Shown here piece after piece: positions 43,660-51,664 of a stretch of DNA of 64,000 nt. The notes beneath the pieces were generated by a model. It was not told the DNA's origin. It saw only the letters and a program-made list of their open reading frames with translations, and did no database searches. The stretch lies in contig NZ_RJKN01000001.1 of the NCBI RefSeq assembly GCF_003751265.1, positions 372,001 through 436,000 on the forward strand, given 5' to 3'. This stretch comes from Pseudokineococcus lusitanus. Lineage in GTDB: Bacteria; Actinomycetota; Actinomycetes; Actinomycetales; Quadrisphaeraceae. Every line of letters starts with the position of its first letter. Position 1 is the first letter of the stretch. The translations under genes and the position numbers were made by a program.

Positions 43660-44085
43660 TCAGGACCCGCGCGGCCGCAGGCGCAGGACGACCTGCCCCT
43701 CGTCGGCCCCGCGCCGTCGCAGCCGGGCCGCGGCATGAGCCAGCCCGATGAGCCGGAAGGCCACGGGGTGCTTGCGGCGCAGCAGCTCGTCGACCCGCGA
43801 CCGCGCGGCGTCGTCGTCCAGCACCTCGACGGAGACCGGCGTCGTCGGCGCGCCGTCGCGCGTCCGGCCCCGCGCGTCGCACGGGGTGACCGTGCCGGTC
43901 GGTTCCCGCCGCGCGCGGCGGACCTTGGCCGACGCCGCCCCCGTCGTCACGAGCAGCGCGTCGCCGTCGCGGACCAGCCAGACCGGCGTCGGGCGCGGCG
44001 TCCCGTCGCGGCGGTACGTCACGAGGCTGACGTAGGTCTCCCCGCCGAGGTCGGCGAGGAGACGGTCACGGGCGGCGGCGTCCAC
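43660..44085 (-). CDS. PPOX-class F420-dependent flavin/deazaflavin oxidoreductase
   Basis: 141 residues with the split-barrel pattern ETYVSLVTYRRDGTPRPTPVW, a DALLVTT strand, SAKVRRARREPTGTVTPCDARG (the phosphate-binding loop typical of Rv1155/Rv2061-like proteins), and ending in a basic tail. Uses F420 or FMN; substrate unknown. GTG at 44085 lies 6 nt after TACCGT (plus-strand complement 44092-44097), a leaderless arrangement. It separates the zinc-ribbon gene from its usual NIF3-like neighbour. Confidence 0.83.
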   Translation of the reverse strand: MDAAARDRLLADLGGETYVSLVTYRRDGTPRPTPVWLVRDGDALLVTTGAASAKVRRARREPTGTVTPCDARGRTRDGAPTTPVSVEVLDDDAARSRVDELLRRKHPVAFRLIGLAHAAARLRRRGADEGQVVLRLRPRGS

Positions 44086-44244
44086 GGCCGGACGGTAGCC
44101 CCGGGAGGGCGTCCGGCGGCAGGGGCCATCTGCCGGCCGGGTGCGGCCGACCCCGCCTCGGGACGGCAGGGTGCCGGCAGGGTGCGCCACCGAGGCCCTC
44201 ACGGCGACGAGGTGCCGACGGGGTGCGGGTGGGGACGGTCCGCG

Positions 44245-45435
44245 TCAGCGGACCGGGCCGCCCGGCGCCGCGAGGCGGGTCGTCCACGGGTCGGTGCGGC
44301 GGGTGCTGACGGCCACCTCGACGGGCGCGACGCCGTCCCGCGTCGCCGCGAGGTCGGCGACGAGCCGGGAGGCCGCGCCCTGCAGCCACGGCCACTCGCT
44401 CGCCCAGTGCGAGACGTCGACGAGCGCCGGCGCCCCGCCGCGGGCGCGCTCGCGGGCCTCGGACGCCGGGTGGTGACGGAGGTCGGCCGTGACGTAGACG
44501 TCGGCGCCGCTGGCGCGGACGGCGTCGAAGAGGCTGTCGCCGCTGCCGCCGCACACGGCGACCCGCTGGACCGGCGCCGAGAGGTCGCCGGCCACGCGGA
44601 CGCCGTGGTGGGTGAAGGGCAGGGCCGCCGCGACGAGGCCGGCGAAGGTCTCCAGCGGCAGCGGCCGGGCCAGGGTCCCGACCCGCCCGAGCCCGCGCGG
44701 CGAGGACCACGGCGCCAGCTCGAGGACGTCGACCGCCGGCTCCTCGTACGGGTGCGCCGCCCGGACGGCGGCGAGCACCCGCTCGCGGACCGCGCGCGGC
44801 GCGACCATCTCGACGCGCGCCTCCGTCCCGGTGTGCCGCTCCCCCGGCGTCCCGACGGCGGGGGTCGCCCGAGCACCCGGCGTGAAGGTCTGCTCACCGG
44901 TGCCCGTGAAGGCGCACCGCGCGTAGTCACCGATCTCCCCCGCGCCGGCGGCCGCCATGACGTCGACGAGCCGCTCGGCGTCCTCCGTCGGCACGAAGAC
45001 GACGTGCTTGTCGAGCGGGTCGGCCGGCGAGGCCGACAGCGGCACGAGGTCGTCGAGGCCGAGCACCCGGGCCAGGGCGTCGGAGACGCCGGGCCGGGCT
45101 GCGTCCGCGTTGGTGTGCAGGACGTGCAGGGCGATGCCCGCCCTCAGGAGGCGGTGCACGACAGCACCCTTGGGGTCGTCCGCGCGCACGCTGCGGACGG
45201 GGCGCAGCAGCAGCGGGTGGTGGACGAGGAGGAGGTCCGCCCCTGTCTCCACCGCCTCGTCCACCACCTCGGCCACCGGGTCGACGGCGAGGAGGACCTT
45301 GCGCACCCGCTGCGTCGGGTCCCCGCAGACGAGGCCGACGGCGTCCCACTCCTGCGCGGACGCGGCCGGGTAGCGCCGTTCGAGGACCTCCAGGACGTCC
45401 GCGAGAGGCACGCCGTCCAGGCCCTGGGAGATCAT
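44245..45435 (-). CDS. NIF3-like (DUF34) dinuclear-metal protein
   Basis: 396 residues. Metal-binding hallmarks LLVHHPLLL, VLHTNADAARPGVSD and the C-terminal VYVTADLRHHPASEA and VDVSHWASEWP. A ~110-residue central insertion (YqfO/PII-like domain, about 150-245, ending in AHPYEEPAVDV) is present, so this is the long form. DUF34 proteins are linked to GTP cyclohydrolase-like activity and metal or stress roles, but no single function is agreed. ATG at 45435, 6 nt after TACGGT, is probably leaderless. Next in the normal synteny would be the zinc-ribbon gene. Confidence 0.88.
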   Translation of the reverse strand: MISQGLDGVPLADVLEVLERRYPAASAQEWDAVGLVCGDPTQRVRKVLLAVDPVAEVVDEAVETGADLLLVHHPLLLRPVRSVRADDPKGAVVHRLLRAGIALHVLHTNADAARPGVSDALARVLGLDDLVPLSASPADPLDKHVVFVPTEDAERLVDVMAAAGAGEIGDYARCAFTGTGEQTFTPGARATPAVGTPGERHTGTEARVEMVAPRAVRERVLAAVRAAHPYEEPAVDVLELAPWSSPRGLGRVGTLARPLPLETFAGLVAAALPFTHHGVRVAGDLSAPVQRVAVCGGSGDSLFDAVRASGADVYVTADLRHHPASEARERARGGAPALVDVSHWASEWPWLQGAASRLVADLAATRDGVAPVEVAVSTRRTDPWTTRLAAPGGPVR

Positions 45436-45547
45436 GACGGCACCGTATCCGTCAGCGACGCTGAGTTACGTCAACTCCGGGACGGAACCAGTGGTCCACA
45501 CCCGGACGGACCAGGACGACCACGCACGGATCACCACCGCGAGGTCC

Positions 45548-46342
45548 TCAGATCGTCTGGACGGACCCCGCGTCGACGCGCAGCGTGGCGCCGTTGACGA
45601 AGCTCGCGCGCTCCGAGCAGAGGAAGACGATCGCCGCGGCGACCTCCTCGGGCTCGCCACGACGGCCGAGCTCCATGCCCGGGCGCTCCTCCTCGAGGAA
45701 GCTGCGGATGGCCTCGTCGACGTCGGTCCCGTTCTCGTCGGCGCGCTTGGTCATCATCGCGTCGGTCATCGGGGTGGAGATGAAGGCCGGCGCCACGGAG
45801 TTCACGAGGATCCCCTCGGACGCGTACGTCTTGGACAGCCCCTTCATGAGCGCGAGGACGCCCGCCTTCGCGGCGCAGTAGGGGATCTCGTCGGCGTAGG
45901 GCTGGAAGGCGTCCTCGCTCGTGAGCAGGACGATCCGGCCCCAGCCCTTCGGCCGCATGCCGTCGATGAAGGCCTTGACCGTGCGGACGGGGCCCATGAG
46001 GTCGACCTCGACGGTCGACGTCCAGCCCTCGTCGTCGATCTCGTGGAACATGCCCTGCGCGCCGGTGATGCCGGCCGCCGCGACGATGATGTCCGGCGCG
46101 CCGCCGAGCCCCTCCTCGACGCCCCGCTTGAGGGCGGCGACGTCGTCGCGCGACGTCAGGTCGGCCGCGACCGTGACGACCTCGCCGGGCAGCCGCGCCG
46201 CGGACTCGCGCAGCGCGTCGGCGTCCTTGTCGGAGACGGCCACGCGCACGCCCTCCTCGAGCAGCAGGCGGGCGGTGTGCCAGCCGATGCCCGAGTCCGC
46301 GCCGGTGACGAGGGCGGTCTTCCCGCTGATGCCGAGGTCCAT
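45548..46342 (-). CDS. Short-chain dehydrogenase/reductase
   Basis: 264 residues. TGADSGIG cofactor loop, VAAAG in the NNAG position, catalytic YCAAK (Tyr/Lys) and a C-terminal FVNGATLRVDAG that is typical of SDR. Asp after strand 2 (VSDKDADA) suggests NAD+ preference. The pattern SEDAFQPYADEIPYCAAKAG is like 3-oxoacyl or polyol dehydrogenases; substrate unknown. ATG at 46342 follows GAAGGA. Divergent from the histidine kinase gene, with a GC-rich hairpin (GCCTGCCGG at 46368, CCGGCAGGC at 46410) in the 262-bp gap. Confidence 0.88.
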   Translation of the reverse strand: MDLGISGKTALVTGADSGIGWHTARLLLEEGVRVAVSDKDADALRESAARLPGEVVTVAADLTSRDDVAALKRGVEEGLGGAPDIIVAAAGITGAQGMFHEIDDEGWTSTVEVDLMGPVRTVKAFIDGMRPKGWGRIVLLTSEDAFQPYADEIPYCAAKAGVLALMKGLSKTYASEGILVNSVAPAFISTPMTDAMMTKRADENGTDVDEAIRSFLEEERPGMELGRRGEPEEVAAAIVFLCSERASFVNGATLRVDAGSVQTI

Positions 46343-46604
46343 GGGTGTCCTTCCCGAGGTCTGGGGTGCCTGCCGGTGGCGGGGGCGCGGCCCCCGGCGC
46401 AGCACCGCCCCGGCAGGCGCCGGGGCGAGCAGGGCGGTCGCGCGGTGCGCGGTCCGGCCCCTGCGGGACGGTAGGCGCGCTCCACGCCGCCCGCCCGGCG
46501 AGACGGGAGCGGACCCGGCGGGCGCCTGGGGTCGGGTTTTCCCTCCCCGGGAGGAGGGCTGCCTCGGCAGCCACGGCCCCCCGCCCGTCCCTACCGTCCT
46601 CGGC

Positions 46605-47936
46605 ATGACCTCGCCCACCGCCCCGCTCCCCGCCCGGGACGGCGCCGCGCCACCCGCGCCGGCCGCCCCCGCCGGCGCGACGCCCGCCGCCCGTCCCGGG
46701 GCGGACCGGCGCCGTCGCCCCGCGACCGTCCTGCTGGCCCTCGCCCACCTCGGCGCGCTCGGGACCCTCGGCGCCGGCGTGGGCGGCGTCCTCGTCGCCC
46801 TCCTCGGGACGGCCCTCGGGCTCGTGCCCGTCCTGGGCCTGGGGCTCGTGCTGCTCGTCGGCCTCGTCTACGTGCTCTTCGGCGTCGCCTGGCTCGAGAC
46901 GGCGCGCGTGGACGGCCTGTACCGCCTGGGCCTCCCGCCGCTGCAGCTCCGGCGACGCACCGGCCCCGGCTTCTCCGGGGCCCTGCGCACGGTCGGGCGC
47001 CAGACCGTCGACGGCGCGATGTGGCGGGCCCTGGCGAGCGCCGCCGTCGCCACGCTCCTCGGGCTCCTGCTCCTCGCGCTCGCCGGGGCCGCCGCCTCGT
47101 CGCTCGCCCTCCTCGCCGCCCCGCTGTACGCCCGCGGCAGCACGGTCGACGTCCTGTGGACCGAGGTCGGCCTCGGCACCGCGCCCGTCGTCGGCCTGGT
47201 CGGCCTCGTCCTGTCCCTCGGCGGGGCGCTCGGCCTCGCCCTGCTCCACGGCGTCGTCGCCCCCGCGCTGCTGCTCCCCTCCCGCGAGGCGCAGCTCGAG
47301 GCCCGCGCCTCGGCGGCCGACGCCCGCAGCGCCGGCGCGGTCCACGCCGCGGACGTCGAGCGCACCCGGATCGAGCGCGACCTCCACGACGGCGTCCAGC
47401 CCCGCCTCGTGTCCGTGGGCATGACCCTCGGGATGGCCCGCGCCAAGATCGACGACGACCCGGCCGCCGCGCGCGCCCTCGTCGAAGAGGCCCACGTCTC
47501 CACGAAGGCCGCCATCACCGAGCTCCGGCAGCTCGCGCGGGGCATCCACGCGTCGGTGCTCGAAGACCGTGGCCTCGACGCCGCCCTGTCCGCGGTGGCC
47601 GCCCGCTCGCACGTCCCCGTGGACCTCGACGTCCGCGTCGACGGGCGCTGCTCCCGCACGGCCGAGGCGGCCGTCTACTTCGCCGTCGCGGAGTCCCTCA
47701 CCAACGCCGCCAAGCACTCCCGGGCCCGCGCCTGCCGCGTCGTCGTCCGGCGGCGGCCCGACGGCGTCCTCTGGGCCCGGGTCGAGGACGACGGCGTCGG
47801 CGGCGCCCGGGTGCTGCCCGGCGGCGGGCTCGACGGCGTGACGAGCCGGGCGGCCGCGGCCGGCGGGTCCGTCCGCCTCGACAGCCCGGCCGGCGGCCCC
47901 ACGGCCCTGGAGGTGGTCGTCCCGTGCGCGTCCTGA
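46605..47936 (+). CDS. NarL-type sensor histidine kinase
   Basis: 443 residues. About four transmembrane helices at 40-100 and 145-225 frame a small sensor module with no large outer domain. Cytosolic part: HisKA_3 dimerisation/phospho-acceptor ERTRIERDLHDGVQPRL, ALVEEAHVSTKAAITELRQLARGIHASVLEDRGLDAAL, then HATPase with ESLTNAAKHSRA and DDGVGGARVLPGGGLDGV. ATG at 46605 lies 7 nt after TACCGT (46592-46597), so leaderless. Overlaps the response regulator gene by 13 bases. Signal unknown. Confidence 0.9.
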   Translation: MTSPTAPLPARDGAAPPAPAAPAGATPAARPGADRRRRPATVLLALAHLGALGTLGAGVGGVLVALLGTALGLVPVLGLGLVLLVGLVYVLFGVAWLETARVDGLYRLGLPPLQLRRRTGPGFSGALRTVGRQTVDGAMWRALASAAVATLLGLLLLALAGAAASSLALLAAPLYARGSTVDVLWTEVGLGTAPVVGLVGLVLSLGGALGLALLHGVVAPALLLPSREAQLEARASAADARSAGAVHAADVERTRIERDLHDGVQPRLVSVGMTLGMARAKIDDDPAAARALVEEAHVSTKAAITELRQLARGIHASVLEDRGLDAALSAVAARSHVPVDLDVRVDGRCSRTAEAAVYFAVAESLTNAAKHSRARACRVVVRRRPDGVLWARVEDDGVGGARVLPGGGLDGVTSRAAAAGGSVRLDSPAGGPTALEVVVPCAS

Positions 47937-48601
47937 TCTGCGAGGACTCCGTCCTCCTGCGCGAGGGGCTCGTCCGCCTGCTCGGCGACGCCGGCCACGA
48001 GGTGGTCGCCGCCCTCCCCGACGCCGCCGAGCTCCTGCCCGCGGTGGCCCGCACGACGCCGGACCTGTGCCTGCTCGACGTGCGGCTCCCGCCCACGTGG
48101 ACCGACGAGGGCGTGCGCGCGGCGGTGGCCCTGCGGTCCTCGCACCCGGACCTGCCGGTCCTCGTCCTCTCGCAGTACGTCGAGGAGCGCTACGCCACCG
48201 AGCTCTTCACCGGGGCGGCCGGAGGGCTCGGGTACCTCCTCAAGGACCGGGTGGTCGACGTGCCGGACTTCCTCGAGGCGCTCGACCGGGTCGCCGGGGG
48301 CGGCGTCGTCCTCGACCCCGAGGTCGTCGCCCAGCTCCTCGGGCGCCGCGCGCACGACGAGCGCATGGCCTCGCTGACCGACCGCGAGCGCACCGTCCTC
48401 GGCCTCGTGGCCGAGGGGCGGTCCAACCAGGCGGTCGCGGGGCTGCTCTTCCTCTCCCCCGCGAGCGTCGAGAAGCACATCACCTCGATCTTCACCAAGC
48501 TCGGCCTCGAGCGCGACGAGCAGGGCAACCGCCGCGTGCTCGCGGCCCTGGCCCACCACCGACTGGGCGGCGAGCAGCCGCAGCGAGGAGCACCCCGATG
48601 A
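47924..48601 (+). CDS. LuxR/NarL-type response regulator
   Basis: 225 residues. Receiver domain with CEDS at the N-terminus, phospho-acceptor Asp in CLLDVRLPP, and LLKDRVVD after the conserved Lys. The C-terminal LuxR helix-turn-helix is SLTDRERTVLGLVAEGRSNQ ... SPASVEKHITSIFTKLGL. GTG at 47924 overlaps the kinase gene end by 13 nt and the stop overlaps the ATG of the DUF4097 gene (ATGA), so the three genes form one translationally linked operon. Confidence 0.92.
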   Translation: MRVLICEDSVLLREGLVRLLGDAGHEVVAALPDAAELLPAVARTTPDLCLLDVRLPPTWTDEGVRAAVALRSSHPDLPVLVLSQYVEERYATELFTGAAGGLGYLLKDRVVDVPDFLEALDRVAGGGVVLDPEVVAQLLGRRAHDERMASLTDRERTVLGLVAEGRSNQAVAGLLFLSPASVEKHITSIFTKLGLERDEQGNRRVLAALAHHRLGGEQPQRGAPR

Positions 48602-49449
48602 GCACGACCCGCCCCGCCCCCGGCGTCGCCCGCGGCGACGACCCGCGCCCTCCGTCCGCCCGGGTCGTCCACGTCGTCGTGGCGGCCGTCGGCGCCGTCG
48701 CCCTCGTCGGCGCGGGCGCCTCGGCCGCCGCGGGGACGGTCGGCGGCGCCCTGCGCCAGGACACCGCCCTCACCGCGGACGCGGCCGGCGTCACGGCGGT
48801 CGACGTCGACGTGGCCGCCGCCGAGGTCCGCGTCGTCACCGGCGGGCCCGGCACCGACGTCGGGCTCGACGTCCGCGGCGCCCGCGGCGACTGGGTCCTC
48901 GAGCGCGACGGCGGGACCCTCGTCGTCTCCTCGCCCGCGCGCTCGTCCGGCTGGGGGCTCGGGTGGGTCGGCGCCCGCGGCGAGGGCGTCGCGACCCTGA
49001 CCCTGCCCCCGGACCTGGCGGGCGGGGCCCCCGACGCCGAGGTCGACGTGGCCGGCGGGGCCGTGGACGTCGACGGCACCTTCGGCTCGCTCCGCGTGGG
49101 CGCCACGGGCGGCGCCGTCGACCTCACGGGCTCGGTGGCCGACCTCGTCGTCGAGGTGACCGGCGGCGGCGTCGACGCGACGCTGCAGGACGTCGCCACG
49201 GCCGACGTGCGGACGACGGCCGGCTCCGCCGTCGTCTCGCTCGACGGCACGCCCCCCGACGCCGTGGCGGTGGACGCCACCGCGGGCTCGGTGGACCTCA
49301 CGCTCCCGCCCGCCACCTACGACGTCCGGGCGGACGCGGCGGCCGGCGGGGTCGACGACCGGCTGCGGTCCTCGGCGACCTCGCCGCGGACGGTCGACGT
49401 CACCCTCTCCGCGGGCTCGGCGACGCTGCGGGAGCAGGGCGGCCGCTGA
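48598..49449 (+). CDS. DUF4097-type membrane-anchored beta-repeat protein
   Basis: 283 residues. Short cytosolic N-terminus, one transmembrane helix (about 22-46, VVHVVVAAVGAVALVGAGAS), then an outer beta-rich domain of the DUF4097 type with repeating VDVDVAAAEVRV, AEVDVAGGAVDVDGTFGSL, VTGGGVDA and AVDATAGSVDLTLP segments. Such adhesin-like sheets often sit next to two-component systems and are thought to be their output or co-sensor. ATG at 48598 overlaps the regulator stop. The last gene before tRNA-Val (opposite strand). Confidence 0.83.
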   Translation: MSTTRPAPGVARGDDPRPPSARVVHVVVAAVGAVALVGAGASAAAGTVGGALRQDTALTADAAGVTAVDVDVAAAEVRVVTGGPGTDVGLDVRGARGDWVLERDGGTLVVSSPARSSGWGLGWVGARGEGVATLTLPPDLAGGAPDAEVDVAGGAVDVDGTFGSLRVGATGGAVDLTGSVADLVVEVTGGGVDATLQDVATADVRTTAGSAVVSLDGTPPDAVAVDATAGSVDLTLPPATYDVRADAAAGGVDDRLRSSATSPRTVDVTLSAGSATLREQGGR

Positions 49450-49464
49450 GGGCGGTGCCCGGGG

Positions 49465-49537
49465 TGGGCCCGGCCGGTCTCGAACCGACGACATCCGCGG
49501 TGTAAGCGCGGCGCTCTACCAGCTGAGCTACGGGCCC
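49465..49537 (-). tRNA. tRNA-Val (anticodon TAC)
   Basis: 73 nt. Acceptor GGGCCCG/CGGGCCC with discriminator A, D arm GCTC-AGCTGGTA-GAGC, anticodon arm CCGCG-CTTACAC-CGCGG (anticodon TAC, reads GUA/GUG), T arm GTCGG-TTCGAGA-CCGGC. All stems pair. CCA is not encoded. The 5' end overlaps the stop codon of the upstream peroxiredoxin gene. Confidence 0.96.
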
Positions 49538-50016
49538 CCGCCGCCGTGCGTCCCCGGGAGGAGGCGCGCGGCGGCGTCGAGCGCATCATCCAGGCTGCGG
49601 GCCCGCCCGGGCGGCTGGTCGTCCCTCCACCGGACGACCAGCCCGTCGTCGAGCAGGAAGCTCGTGCGCCGCGGGGCGCCCGTCACCGGGTCGAGGACGC
49701 GCCACGCGGAGGCCAGCGCCCCGTGGGGCCAGAAGTCGGACAGCACCGGGTGGACGAGCCGCTCGGCCCGGACCCACGCCGCGAGCGCGGGGAGCGCGTC
49801 GCACGTGACGGCGACGACGTCGAGCCCCGCCGCGGAGAGGTCGCCGGCCCGGTCGCGCAGGGCACCGGCCTCCTCGCCGCAGACGGGCGAGGCGGCGAAG
49901 GGCAGGAAGACGAGCAGACGCCCGCGCCGCCCCGGGGGGAGGTCGTCCGTGACGTCGACCGACGAGCCGTCGGCCCCCACGAGGGACGGGCCGGACGGCG
50001 CGCAGGAACCCACCAC
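49528..50016 (-). CDS. AhpE-like peroxiredoxin, 3' end overlapping tRNA-Val
   Basis: 162 residues with a thioredoxin fold. Peroxidatic motif PFAASPVCGEE (PxxxS/TxxC, with Ser where Thr is usual), then RAGDLSAAGLDVVAVTCDAL, VLSDFWPHGALASAWRVLDP and RRTSFLLDDGLVVRWRDDQP. No clear resolving Cys near the end, as in 1-Cys AhpE. Reduces peroxides in the cytosol. GTG at 50016 (or 50013) is the best start. The TAG stop (49528-49530) is nucleotides 8-10 of the tRNA-Val gene on the same strand, so the mRNA end and tRNA 5' end share ten bases. DUF3052 and aceE nearby reproduce the Streptomyces order. Confidence 0.85.
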   Translation of the reverse strand: MVGSCAPSGPSLVGADGSSVDVTDDLPPGRRGRLLVFLPFAASPVCGEEAGALRDRAGDLSAAGLDVVAVTCDALPALAAWVRAERLVHPVLSDFWPHGALASAWRVLDPVTGAPRRTSFLLDDGLVVRWRDDQPPGRARSLDDALDAAARLLPGTHGGGGP

Positions 50017-50060
50017 GACGGCACCGGCGGGACGCCGGCGCCGCAGGGACGGCCGGGGCG

Positions 50061-50480
50061 TCAGCCCGCGCGGCCGCGCGAGACGAGGCGGGTGCCCGCC
50101 CAGTCGGCCGTCGCGGCGATGGAGGACGTGGAGTGCAGGCCCGCGATGGGCGCGGCGTCCTCGATGTCGGCGGGCGCCACGTGGCCGGGCCGGCCGCTCT
50201 TGGGGCTCAGCAGCCACACCACGCCGTTGTCGCCGAGCGAGGTGAGGGAGTCGACGAGGGCGTCGACGAGGTCGCCGTCGCCGTCCCGCCACCACAGCAC
50301 GACGACGTCGACGGCCTCGACCGCGTCCTCGTCGAGCATCTCCTCGCCGGTGAGCGCCTCGACGTCGTCGCGGAGCTGGTGGTCGACGTCGTCGTCGTAG
50401 CCCAGCTCCTGGACGACCTGGCCGGGCTGCAGGGACAGCCGCTGCGCGGCCCCGCCCTCCGCGCTCGTGCTCTGACCCAC
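50061..50480 (-). CDS. DUF3052 protein
   Basis: 139 residues. Actinobacterial DUF3052: SLQPGQVVQELGYDDDVDHQLRDDVEALTGEEMLDEDA, VDVVVLWWRDGDGDLVDALVD and VVWLLSPKSGRPGHVAPADIEDAAPIAGLHSTSSI. Very acidic first half. Function unknown. GTG at 50480 with a weak GGAGG. Lies 44 bp before the peroxiredoxin gene and between it and aceE, which is its usual position. Confidence 0.88.
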   Translation of the reverse strand: MGQSTSAEGGAAQRLSLQPGQVVQELGYDDDVDHQLRDDVEALTGEEMLDEDAVEAVDVVVLWWRDGDGDLVDALVDSLTSLGDNGVVWLLSPKSGRPGHVAPADIEDAAPIAGLHSTSSIAATADWAGTRLVSRGRAG

Positions 50481-50615
50481 CGTCCTGGCCTCCCCCTGCT
50501 GCTGTACCGGTCGTCACGGCGTCTCCGTGGCGCTGCCTCGTGCAGTCGCCGACCGTAGTGCACGGGTGCCGCCCCGGGCCCGGCCACCGCGACGACGGGT
50601 GCCTACGCTCGCCCG

Positions 50616-51530
50616 GTGAGGGCCGAGGAGCGCACGCCCGCGGACGTCGGCACGCCGCCCCCGGCGGGCTCCGGCGCCGTCGAGGTGCTGCGGGTCGACC
50701 TCTCCGACGCCGCGGCGCCGGAGGGGGTCCGCCGCGACGACGCCGTCGCCGTCGAGGAGCCGCTCGAGGTCCGCGTGGGGGGCGCGCCCGTCGTCGTGAC
50801 GATGCGGACGCCCGGCGCCGGCGCCGACCACGCCGACGACGACGACCTGGCCCTCGGCTTCCTCCTCACCGAGGGGCTCCTGCCCGGGCCGGACGCGGTC
50901 CGCCGCACGACGGCGTGCCTCGACACCGACCTGCAGGGACGGCCGACGGTCGGGACGGTCGACCTCGAGCTCGTGCCCGGCGTCCCCGCCCCCGACCTCG
51001 AGGGACGCCGCACCTTCGGCATGACGTCGGCCTGCGGCGTCTGCGGCTCGGCGAGCATCGACGCCGTCCGGGCGCGCACCGGCGCGGACCTGTGGCGGGA
51101 CCGCACGCAGGTCGACGCCGCCGTCCTCGCGGCGCTGCCGGACCGCCTCCGGGAGGCGCAGCGCGTCTTCTCCCGCACGGGCGGCCTCCACGCCGCGGGC
51201 CTCGCCACGCCGGACGGCGAGCTGCTCGTCGTCCGCGAGGACGTGGGGCGGCACAACGCCGTCGACAAGGTGCTGGGCCGCGCCGCCCGCGACGTCGGGT
51301 GGCCGCTGACCGGCCACGTCCTCGTCGTCAGCAGCCGCGCGTCCTTCGAGCTGGCGCAGAAGGCGTGGACGGCGGGCGTGCCCGTGCTGGCGGCCGTCTC
51401 GGCGCCGTCGTCGCTCGCGGTGCGGCTCGCGCACGAGTCCGGCATGACGCTCGCCGGGTTCGTCCGCGCGCCGCGGCTCAACGTCTACGCCGGCGCCCAC
51501 CGCGTGCGGCTCCCCGCCGGCACCACCTGA
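50616..51530 (+). CDS. fdhD: FdhD sulfurtransferase for formate dehydrogenase
   Basis: 304 residues. Delivers sulfur to the molybdenum cofactor of formate dehydrogenase. The essential CGVCG (Cys140, Cys143) is intact, along with EEPLEVRV, DLALGFLLTEG, RTGGLHAAGLA, VREDVGRHNAVDKVLG and SSRASFELAQKAW. No formate dehydrogenase gene in the window, so its client is elsewhere. GTG at 50616 lies 6 nt after TACGCT (50604-50609), a leaderless start. A short hairpin terminator separates it from aceE. Confidence 0.94.
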   Translation: MRAEERTPADVGTPPPAGSGAVEVLRVDLSDAAAPEGVRRDDAVAVEEPLEVRVGGAPVVVTMRTPGAGADHADDDDLALGFLLTEGLLPGPDAVRRTTACLDTDLQGRPTVGTVDLELVPGVPAPDLEGRRTFGMTSACGVCGSASIDAVRARTGADLWRDRTQVDAAVLAALPDRLREAQRVFSRTGGLHAAGLATPDGELLVVREDVGRHNAVDKVLGRAARDVGWPLTGHVLVVSSRASFELAQKAWTAGVPVLAAVSAPSSLAVRLAHESGMTLAGFVRAPRLNVYAGAHRVRLPAGTT

Positions 51531-51535
51531 TGTGA

Positions 51536-51556
51536 CGCGCGCCCCCCCGGCGCGCG
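51536..51556 (+). terminator. Hairpin terminator after fdhD
   Basis: 8-bp stem CGCGCGCC/GGCGCGCG (51536-51543 with 51549-51556) around a C5 loop, 6 nt past the stop. Confidence 0.55.
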
Positions 51557-51664
51557 AGGATGAGCCCCGTCGCGGGGACGACCCTGCCCGCGACGTGCGG
51601 CCGACCCGGCCGCGACCGACGACGGACCGGTGCCGCACGCGCCGGCGGGCGAGACGGAGACGCA

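Noticed and set aside
46368-46418. Terminator hairpin between the SDR and NarL-type kinase genes
   Set aside because: It lies between divergent starts, not after a gene; it may be an operator or chance GC pairing.
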